Origin: DATJSN01 sp035504095
GTDB taxonomy: Bacteria; Planctomycetota; Phycisphaerae; WQYP01
NCBI GenBank assembly: GCA_035504095.1
Contig: DATJSN010000063.1
Location: forward strand, 1-15,630
Direction: 5' to 3'
DNA: 15,630 nt
Of the stretch, positions 1 to 4,386 are shown piece after piece (the first letter of the stretch is position 1; every line of letters begins with the position of its first letter). The position numbers were made by a program, and so were the translations under genes. The notes under the pieces are model-generated. The model worked only from the letters and a program-made list of their open reading frames with translations, had not been told where the DNA came from and ran no database searches.

Positions 1-1
1 T

Positions 2-151
2 TCATCTCTCGCGATTTCGGGTTCGCAGTTTATTATTGGAGATGCTCATGGTAATTTATACTGTTTTGAATTAACGGATAATTATGCACACGACTGGCCT
101 ATGTATCGTGGAAACCTTGCCAGAACTGGATGCGCGAAAAATATTATATAA
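2..151 (+). CDS. 3' end of a beta-propeller-like protein (partial)
   Basis: An open frame enters from the left edge and ends at TAA 149-151, giving the last 49 residues of a longer protein. The tail reads ...GDAHGNLYCFELTD..., then DWPMYRGNLARTG near the C-terminus. A hydrophobic strand followed by GNLYCF looks like a repeat blade of a PQQ/WD-like or FG-GAP-type beta-propeller. The closing W-P-M-(F/Y)-x-x-x-x-x-x-T-G motif is common at the end of secreted proteins with such repeats. The start lies outside the window, so length, signal peptide and function cannot be judged. Family assignment is by motif recognition only. Confidence 0.5.
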   Translation, partial: SSLAISGSQFIIGDAHGNLYCFELTDNYAHDWPMYRGNLARTGCAKNII

Positions 152-451
152 GAAAGTTTCTATCTACTTGGCGCAGCATTCGAAGGAAACCAAGCCATGC
201 GAAAAATATTGGGTTCATTGGCGTGCGCGGCGCCATTGATGAGCATTTGTTTGTTCTGCTTGGTTATTGAGTGCCAAAATGGTTAAACAAACAGATAAAA
301 AGTCTGCTGGTTTCTGGCGGCGAGGTTCTTCTTGTCGCTGGTGCTTATGGGTGCGGCGACATTGGAAACAACAAATAAGGATTTAGTAAAATCAAAATGA
401 TATGATACTCTCTTACGGGTGTATGATGGTTTTTGCCGGGAAAAGTGTTAT
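152..451. other. Intergenic stretch with one micro-ORF; otherwise featureless
   Basis: Apart from the small ORF at 197-286, this stretch holds no convincing gene. Around 299-400 one frame would read a hydrophobic, signal-peptide-like segment (FLAARFFLSLVLMGAAT) ending at TGA 398-400, but it has no start codon in a sensible place. It may be a decayed or frameshifted remnant. TATGAT at 401-406 is a possible -10 box for the following toxin-antitoxin pair; no good -35 is visible. Confidence 0.4.
197..286 (+). CDS. Hydrophobic 29-residue peptide ORF (doubtful)
   Basis: ATG at 197 opens 29 codons ending at TAA 284-286. The peptide starts MRKILGSLACAAPLMS and continues as a hydrophobic, cysteine-containing stretch, like a signal peptide or a single membrane span with almost no mature part. 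AAGGAAA at 183-189 is a possible ribosome binding site, 7 nt from the ATG. The start context (GCCATGCGAAAAAT) matches that of the 60-residue membrane peptide at 1253, which suggests relatedness. It may be a real tiny membrane peptide or the broken 5' end of a secreted-protein gene. No function can be assigned. Confidence 0.3.
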   Translation: MRKILGSLACAAPLMSICLFCLVIECQNG

Positions 452-763
452 ATGATCCCTCTGCTTAAAGATAAATCCGATGAACTGACCCGATTGTGCC
501 GAAATTTTGGCGTGGCCCGGTTGGAAGTATTCGGTTCCGCCGCGGAAGACTCGCGGTTTGACCCCAGCCGCAGCGATGTGGATTTCCTGGTCGAATTCGC
601 GCCGGAAGCCGAGGGTCGCTTAGCGGAACTATACCTGGACTTGATCGCCGCTTTGCGCGATCTATTGGGGCGGGACGTAGACGTGGTAATGACTCGCGCC
701 ATCCGCAATCCCTACTTTCGCCAGGTTGTTAACCGCAGCCGCAGGACGCTCTATGCAGCCTGA
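452..763 (+). CDS. mntA: MntA-type nucleotidyltransferase antitoxin
   Basis: A 103-residue minimal nucleotidyltransferase (MNT) of the DNA polymerase beta fold. The signature is visible as G28-S29, then D42-V-D44 in SRSDVDFLVEF, with a third acidic site in D75-V-D77. These residues bind metal and ATP in the family. Characterised MntA antitoxins transfer AMP to a tyrosine of the partner HEPN toxin and so silence it; that role is inferred here from the partner gene. ATG 452 is chosen because the family usually begins just before a short helix; an in-frame GTG at 419 would add 11 unlike residues. The stop overlaps the start of the HEPN gene by 11 nt, so the two are probably translationally coupled. 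TATGAT at 401-406 could be the promoter -10. Confidence 0.85.
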   Translation: MIPLLKDKSDELTRLCRNFGVARLEVFGSAAEDSRFDPSRSDVDFLVEFAPEAEGRLAELYLDLIAALRDLLGRDVDVVMTRAIRNPYFRQVVNRSRRTLYAA

Positions 764-1094
764 GACACTCAAGCTTTTGGCTGACGTGCGCCAGGCCGGC
801 GATGCCATCGTGCGCTACGCCGGCGACATTACGCCTGGGCGCTATGAATCCGATATATTGTTGCGGTCGCTGGTAGAGCGTCAAACTGAAATCATTGGCG
901 AGGCTTTGCGACGACTGGAGCGCACCGATCCAGGGGTCTTTGCAAAAATTCGCCATGCCCGCCGCATCATCGACTTTCGCAATGTCATCGTTCATGGATA
1001 CGACTCAGTGGATTCCACCATCGTCTCGCAGGTGGTGCGCCAGCACCTGCCAATTCTACTGGAAGATATAGAGGCGGCATCGAAGACACCTTGA
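753..1094 (+). CDS. hepT: HepT-like HEPN ribonuclease toxin (DUF86)
   Basis: A 113-residue all-helical HEPN protein of the DUF86/HepT family. The catalytic motif R-x4-H-x-Y is intact: R76-NVIV-H81-G-Y83. In the family Arg and His form the RNase site, and the Tyr is the residue AMPylated by the MntA partner. The ATG at 753 lies inside the last codons of the nucleotidyltransferase gene, which is the usual tight arrangement of this type VII toxin-antitoxin module. All key residues are present and the length is normal, so the pair appears functional. It lies among other accessory genes at the left end. The RNA target cannot be read from the sequence. Confidence 0.87.
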   Translation: MQPETLKLLADVRQAGDAIVRYAGDITPGRYESDILLRSLVERQTEIIGEALRRLERTDPGVFAKIRHARRIIDFRNVIVHGYDSVDSTIVSQVVRQHLPILLEDIEAASKTP

Positions 1095-1119
1095 AAGATA
1101 CAGGTTTTTATTCGCCAAC

Positions 1120-1186
1120 AGACACTAACATGTAACATAATCTTATTGATGATGTTTCGTGTCTTTAGTGTCTTTCGTGGTTAAAA
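1120..1186. repeat. Inverted repeat and TTTCGTG-type intergenic word
   Basis: AGACACTAA (1120-1128) is the reverse complement of TTAGTGTCT (1165-1173), giving a 9-bp inverted repeat with a 36-nt loop just after the HEPN gene. No T-tract follows, so a terminator is not supported. The right arm sits inside a phrase made of near-repeats, with GTGTCTTTAGTGTCTTTCGTGG at its core in 1160-1181, ending in TTAAAA. A similar style of phrase occurs at 2307-2338 and 2376-2416. Confidence 0.4.
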
Positions 1187-1252
1187 CACGTTCTCGATGA
1201 TTATCGGGATTGTATCGTTGTGGTAAAATATTCTTCCGGCGAGGAAACGGCC

Positions 1253-1435
1253 ATGCGAAAAATTTCGAGCCTGTTCACATATAAAACGACTCTGTTGGTG
1301 GCAGTCTTGGTGATGCTGGCAACAATTTTTGTATTACAGGCAGTAATGAGTGAAAGCACTTCAAATACCCATTTACAAGCCAGTGGTAAAGGTTGGTATA
1401 TGGGAATATGGGTCGGTAAAAGTCCCGGTCCCTGA
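1253..1435 (+). CDS. Small single-span membrane protein, unknown function
   Basis: A 60-residue protein with a basic N-terminus (MRKISSLFTYK), one hydrophobic span at about residues 12-32 (TTLLVAVLVMLATIFVLQAVM) and a short polar tail ending GKGWYMGIWVGKSPGP. It could be an anchored peptide or an uncleaved signal sequence. ATG 1253 is preferred over the in-frame GTG at 1220 because GAGGAAA (1241-1247) is a fair ribosome binding site 5 nt upstream and the sequence then starts like a membrane leader. TAAAAT at 1224-1229 is a possible -10. Its start context resembles the ORF at 197. I do not recognise a family. Confidence 0.5.
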   Translation: MRKISSLFTYKTTLLVAVLVMLATIFVLQAVMSESTSNTHLQASGKGWYMGIWVGKSPGP

Positions 1436-1518
1436 TGGTCCACGTCATGGATCTCTACCTGATGCCTAATTTGGTGTAATCCGTGGTTCGCTATTTCCGC
1501 GAAAACCTTGCGCCATTG

Positions 1519-1536
1519 TCCCGATAGACATCGGGA
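1519..1536. terminator. Perfect 7-bp hairpin between convergent genes
   Basis: TCCCGAT (1519-1525), loop AGAC, ATCGGGA (1530-1536). The palindrome sits between the plus-strand gene ending at 1435 and the minus-strand gene ending at 1546. It could act as a bidirectional terminator, though neither side has a real T-tract. It may instead be a dispersed intergenic palindrome. Confidence 0.4.
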
Positions 1537-1545
1537 TCGTTTAAT

Positions 1546-1740
1546 CTACGGTTTGTTCTTGCGTAACTGAGCCTTGCGCACCCGTTGCCACCATCGCCCC
1601 AGACTTCCGCGCTCCGCCGCCGCTTCGAAATACGCGATCTGGCTCGCCGCATCCATCTTCGCGATCTTCCTGTAAATACGGGATTGGGCCTTGTGCTTGA
1701 ATGTCACACAGTCAAAGGATTTATTCACCGGTTTGCTCAT
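1546..1740 (-). CDS. Small basic partner of the PIN toxin (putative antitoxin)
   Basis: A 64-residue basic protein: FDCVTFKHKAQSRIYRKI near the N-terminus, then AYFEAAAERG and a C-terminal W-W-Q-R-V-R-K-A-Q helix. The layout (FDCV + K-H-K-A-Q + I-x-x-x-I, then an acidic helix and a WW motif) resembles short proteins often found beside PIN-domain genes and presumed to be antitoxins. It starts inside the PIN gene, overlapping it by 20 nt in another frame, so the two are co-transcribed and probably translationally coupled. The toxin-first order is the reverse of the usual one. No DNA-binding fold is evident. The antitoxin role is inferred from position. Confidence 0.65.
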   Translation of the reverse strand: MSKPVNKSFDCVTFKHKAQSRIYRKIAKMDAASQIAYFEAAAERGSLGRWWQRVRKAQLRKNKP

Positions 1741-2197
1741 GTGTCACCACCGTGGGTGTAACGATTACCAAGTCAGGGTATCCGAGTTTCCTATTTACCC
1801 CATTATAACCTCGAATTCGATCTAAACGTACTATGTGCTTGAAATTCCATGACACAATGGCATCAGCTCGAGCTACCGAGGCGGCGGCAACGTGGGTCGC
1901 ATCATCCAACCACTTAGCGGAAACTACGCCTGCGGCGACGTATGCATCTCGAAGCGCGACGATGTCATCTGTAATCGGAACCTCTTCAATGGCTGAGGCG
2001 GGAATGCGTGTGATTTCAGCGCTCACCTGTGCTGGGGCTTCTTCCAATTCCGCCAGGACTACGGTGCTCAATAACAAAATAATACGGCCTCGTAACGCCA
2101 AATCCATCAGGCCGCGAGAGTCTGCGGCGAATTCTGCATCATGGCAACCGCCAATGACAGAAGTATCGACGTAAATTCTTTTTCTCTTTCGGGACAT
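1721..2197 (-). CDS. PIN-domain toxin (VapC-like ribonuclease)
   Basis: A 158-residue PIN domain. The N-terminal strand carries the first catalytic acid (IYVD11TSVIGG). E50 follows in VVLAELEEAP, then D98/D99 in WLDDATHVAAA, and D112 plus N118 in ADAIVSWNFKHI. The C-terminus, RIRGYNGVNRKLGYPDLVIVTP, is typical of one PIN subfamily. PIN proteins of this kind usually cleave RNA in a metal-dependent way. The acidic set is complete, so the enzyme appears intact. TATACT (minus strand, 2207-2212) lies 9 nt before the ATG with no Shine-Dalgarno site, pointing to a leaderless message. The small basic gene overlapping its 3' end is the likely antitoxin. Confidence 0.82.
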   Translation of the reverse strand: MSRKRKRIYVDTSVIGGCHDAEFAADSRGLMDLALRGRIILLLSTVVLAELEEAPAQVSAEITRIPASAIEEVPITDDIVALRDAYVAAGVVSAKWLDDATHVAAASVARADAIVSWNFKHIVRLDRIRGYNGVNRKLGYPDLVIVTPTVVTHEQTGE

Positions 2198-2206
2198 TGC
2201 CGGAGG

Positions 2207-2212
2207 AGTATA
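2207..2212 (-). promoter_or_regulatory. -10 box of the PIN gene, leaderless arrangement
   Basis: On the minus strand TATACT is followed by 9 nt (CCTCCGGCA) and the ATG at 2197-2195. Transcription would begin at or next to the start codon. The spacer resembles an anti-Shine-Dalgarno sequence, not a ribosome binding site. Confidence 0.45.
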
Positions 2213-2306
2213 ACTGAAAACCGGGCAAGTCCGTTAATGTTCATGATGATTCAGGTCGTATCTCCACTATCTTGCACTTGCTGTAAAGAATCTTTTTCAT
2301 GATTCT

Positions 2307-2416
2307 ATCTGCGCCATCTGCGGATTTGTGATTAAAATCGCCGTGCCGTCGTCTCTTTGCGGTAAAACAATCATTTCTCTGTGTTCTTCTGTGGCAATCT
2401 GTGTTCCCTGTGGTGA
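2307..2416 (+). repeat. TCTGTG-type intergenic word repeats upstream of thiS
   Basis: The gap between the PIN gene and thiS is built of degenerate phrases: ATCTGCGCCATCTGCGGA (2307-2324), CTCTGTGTTCTTCTGTGG (2377-2394) and ATCTGTGTTCCCTGTGGT (2397-2414). Each is a doubled (A/T)CTG(C/T)G(T/C) unit ending in GTGG or GCGG. A related phrase lies at 1155-1186. Such phrases are seen between genes in many bacterial genomes; no function is assigned. Confidence 0.55.
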
Positions 2417-2433
2417 ACGTTTCCCAACTAAGC

Positions 2434-2439
2434 TAAAAT
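2434..2439 (+). promoter_or_regulatory. -10 box of thiS, leaderless arrangement
   Basis: TAAAAT is followed by 9 nt and the thiS ATG at 2449. No Shine-Dalgarno site lies between. This leaves no room for a TPP riboswitch in the message if transcription starts here. Confidence 0.5.
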
Positions 2440-2448
2440 TGTAAGTCT

Positions 2449-2649
2449 ATGGAACTAACGGTTAATGGCGAGAAAATTGAACTGCCGCAAGGCGCGACGG
2501 TGCAGCATTTGCTGGACCGCTATAAGCTCCAGCCAGTGCGCGTCGCGGTGGAACTTAACCGCGACATCGTCGCCAAAAGGCTTTTCACCACTACCACGCT
2601 GGCTCCCGGCGACATGGTGGAAATCGTCACTTTTGTCGGAGGCGGGTAG
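2449..2649 (+). CDS. thiS: Sulfur carrier protein ThiS
   Basis: A 66-residue ubiquitin-like protein that carries sulfur as a C-terminal thiocarboxylate to the thiazole synthase ThiG in thiamine synthesis. It shows the expected pattern: an N-terminal strand MELTVNGEKIELP, TVQHLLDRY, VAVELNRDIVAK, LAPGDMVEIVTFVGGG. It ends in the diglycine tail needed for adenylation and sulfur loading. Length is normal. thiG follows 206 nt downstream on the same strand. The activating enzyme (ThiF/MoeB-like), ThiO/ThiH and thiC are not in the window. Confidence 0.95.
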   Translation: MELTVNGEKIELPQGATVQHLLDRYKLQPVRVAVELNRDIVAKRLFTTTTLAPGDMVEIVTFVGGG

Positions 2650-2855
2650 CGGCGCATTCTGCGCCGAGTAGGGAGACGGGAGCAACGGCGCGTTCCGCGC
2701 CGAGAACAGGTGAAAGTTGAGGAGGTGAACAGGAGAGCGGCGGCGGCGATGCCGCGAAGGGAACAGGTGACAGGGTACAGGGGACAGGAGATAAAGACGG
2801 GAGACGGGAGTAGGGGGACGGGAGTAGGGAGAATTAAGGATTTAAGTGCATAAAC
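2650..2855 (+). repeat. Purine-rich tract with repeated short hairpins (thiS-thiG gap)
   Basis: Two near-identical hairpins, CGGCGCA-TTC-TGCGCCG (2650-2666) and CGGCGCG-TTC-CGCGCCG (2686-2702), differ by a compensatory base-pair change next to the loop. A third, GCGGC-GAT-GCCGC, lies at 2743-2755. Each is followed by purine-rich words such as GAGAACAGGTGA, GAAGGGAACAGGTGA, and repeats of GGGAGACGGGAGTAGGG. The first hairpin begins directly at the thiS stop codon. The plus strand is strongly G/A-biased. AAGGA at 2836-2840 is a weak and distant ribosome binding site for thiG. Confidence 0.7.
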
Positions 2856-3659
2856 ATGTTTAAAGTTGGTCCATATACGCTGGATTCGCGCCTCATTGTC
2901 GGCACGGGTAAATATTCTTCACTGGAATTAATGCAGCAATGTCACGACGCCAGTGGCGCTCAGGTCGTTACCGTGGCCGTACGCCGCGAAAGGCTCGTGG
3001 ATAAAAATTCCGGGCGCAACATTCTCGATTTTATCGATCCGAAGCGCTTTATCCTGCTGCCCAACACCGCCGGGTGTTTTAACGCCGAGGAAGTCATTCG
3101 CGTCGCCAGGCTGGGCCGCGAAATGCTCCGCGATTCCGGCTACCGAGGCGCTGACTGGGTTAAGCTCGAATGCCTCGGCGACACCAAGACGCTTTTGCCC
3201 GAACCAGTCGGCACGCTTTCAGCGCTCAAGACACTCGTCGCCGATGGTTTTTGCGTTCTGGTTTACTGCTCCGACGACGTGATGCTCTGTAAACGCATCA
3301 AGGAGGCCGGTGCCACGGCGGTAATGCCGGCGGGTTCGCCCATCGGTTCGGGCCAGGGCGTGCTGAATCCCAATGCGATCCGGATTATTCTTGAACAGCT
3401 CAAGGAAAACGATCCGGATTATCCGATCATCATCGACGCCGGCGTCGGCGCCGCCAGCGATGTAACTTCCGCCATGGAACTCGGCGTTGACGGCGTGCTG
3501 CTGAACACGGCGATCGCCGGGGCCAAAGAACCGGTGAAAATGGCCCAGGCCATGAAACTGGCCGTGGAATCGGGGCGGCTTTCTTATGAGGCCGGCCGGA
3601 TCGGGCGCAAGCTCTACGCCACCGCCAGCAGCCCGTGGGAAGGGCGGATCAATGCATAG
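2856..3659 (+). CDS. thiG: Thiazole synthase ThiG
   Basis: A 267-residue TIM-barrel enzyme that forms the thiazole phosphate ring of thiamine from deoxyxylulose 5-phosphate, a glycine- or tyrosine-derived imine and ThiS-thiocarboxylate. Family motifs are intact: LIVGTGKY (13-20), VTVAVRR (38-44), LLPNTAGC (67-74), WVKLECLGD with K103 as the expected Schiff-base lysine, VMPAGSPIGSGQG, IIIDAGVG and DGVLLNTAIAGA near the phosphate site. The length is normal. It lies downstream of thiS on the same strand, but the 206-nt repeat-rich gap is long for a tightly coupled operon, so it may have a second promoter. The start ATG 2856 is the first one that gives a full N-terminus. Confidence 0.97.
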   Translation: MFKVGPYTLDSRLIVGTGKYSSLELMQQCHDASGAQVVTVAVRRERLVDKNSGRNILDFIDPKRFILLPNTAGCFNAEEVIRVARLGREMLRDSGYRGADWVKLECLGDTKTLLPEPVGTLSALKTLVADGFCVLVYCSDDVMLCKRIKEAGATAVMPAGSPIGSGQGVLNPNAIRIILEQLKENDPDYPIIIDAGVGAASDVTSAMELGVDGVLLNTAIAGAKEPVKMAQAMKLAVESGRLSYEAGRIGRKLYATASSPWEGRINA

Positions 3660-3671
3660 CGGCTACGCCGC
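3659..3671. repeat. Hairpin GCGGC-TAC-GCCGC at the thiG stop
   Basis: A 5-bp stem with a 3-nt loop that begins at the last base of the thiG stop codon. Its shape, and the TAGCGGC opening shared with the hairpin at the thiS stop (2650), suggest one repeat family placed right after stop codons. There is no T-tract. Confidence 0.5.
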
Positions 3672-3701
3672 AGTTTTGAGTTTGAAGTGTTCAGTTTTCA
3701 G
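3672..3701 (+). repeat. TTCAG-type intergenic word, copy 1
   Basis: A T-rich phrase containing AGTTTGAAGTGTTCAG followed by TTTTCAG, just after the thiG stop. Related copies follow other plus-strand stop codons at 4278-4290, 14984-15002 and 15602-15625. Confidence 0.5.
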
Positions 3702-3752
3702 ACAACATGGAATCTCATAATTGATTTATAAACGCCTATCGCTGGTGGGTAG

Positions 3753-4277
3753 ATGAAGCGCACTAAGAAAAATCCGAACGAAGTATTTTCTTATTCTTTT
3801 CAAATTTATTATCGAAAAGGACAAACGCGTCGGACTCTTTTAAAGAATCTCGAAAGGTTGGCCGCCAAAGGCACGATTGATTTAAGCGATGTCATCAAGA
3901 CAAAATCCTGCGTAAAATCTTCTACTACGGACTTAAAGAAGCTGGAGGCTGCATTTGAACGTATAAGAAACAAATTATTTGAACCAAAGTGGCTTGAAGA
4001 ACTTAAACGCACCGGCCGCGATAAACTTGATCCAAAAATAATAAAAGCCTTTATGCGCCCGGTCGAGATATTACATATTGCAAATATAAGTTCAAAGACA
4101 TTGGGAAACTTCTCCTTAAAACTGGCCCCTAAGAATAAAATGCTCGTCATTAGTTCGGAGATGTGGTTAGATAGGATGCTCGTTGTTATAGGAGGTGTTG
4201 TCGATGTTGTCATTTCAAAATCGAGCAATCGTGAATCCATACGGAAAAAATTTAAACGAGCTTTGGGCATTCGATAA
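3753..4277 (+). CDS. Hypothetical basic protein, AT-rich gene
   Basis: A 174-residue protein I do not recognise. It is rich in lysine and arginine, with a helical middle (TTDLKKLEAAFERIRNKLFEPKWLEELKR) and a C-terminal hydrophobic strand pair (MLVVIGGVVDVVIS) before a basic tail KKFKRALGIR. There is no signal peptide or clear membrane anchor. The reading frame uses many A/T-ending codons and is visibly more AT-rich than thiG before it and recG after it, which suggests recent acquisition. Start ATG 3753 is preceded by GGTGGG (3744-3749) at short spacing, and TATAAA (3727-3732) may be a -10. The long clean frame supports a real gene. Confidence 0.6.
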   Translation: MKRTKKNPNEVFSYSFQIYYRKGQTRRTLLKNLERLAAKGTIDLSDVIKTKSCVKSSTTDLKKLEAAFERIRNKLFEPKWLEELKRTGRDKLDPKIIKAFMRPVEILHIANISSKTLGNFSLKLAPKNKMLVISSEMWLDRMLVVIGGVVDVVISKSSNRESIRKKFKRALGIR

Positions 4278-4290
4278 TTTCAGTGTTCAG
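4278..4290 (+). repeat. TTCAG-type intergenic word, copy 2
   Basis: TTTCAGTGTTCAG begins immediately after the stop codon of the gene ending at 4277. Confidence 0.45.
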
Positions 4291-4294
4291 AATT

Positions 4295-4315
4295 CCGGCA
4301 TAATAAATCTGCCGG
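4295..4315 (+). terminator. Hairpin after the hypothetical gene
   Basis: CCGGCA (4295-4300), 9-nt loop, TGCCGG (4310-4315). It lies 18 nt after the stop codon. The following CTCTTAAAT is not a proper T-run, so termination is possible but unproven. Confidence 0.35.
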
Positions 4316-4335
4316 CTCTTAAATAGCCATATATT

Positions 4336-4357
4336 GAACAGCCTGGAGAGGCTGTTC
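4336..4357 (+). promoter_or_regulatory. Hairpin with ribosome-binding-like loop upstream of recG
   Basis: GAACAGCC (4336-4343), loop TGGAGA, GGCTGTTC (4350-4357): a perfect 8-bp stem. GGAGAGG (4345-4351) overlaps the loop and the start of the 3' arm and lies 11 nt before an in-frame TTG at 4363. It may be a dispersed palindromic repeat or a structure that hides the recG ribosome binding site. Confidence 0.45.
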
Positions 4358-4386
4358 TACATTTGCCAACTCTTCCGGGCAATATT

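Noticed and set aside
1443..1480. TPP (thiamine) riboswitch-like piece CTACCTGATGCC
   Set aside because: Only a short part resembles the THI box; the CTGAGA and downstream elements are missing. It is about 1 kb from thiS, with an opposite-strand operon in between.
1833..2174. Plus-strand open frame opposite the PIN gene
   Set aside because: It is a shadow of the PIN coding frame, with Ala/Ser-rich sequence and no motif.
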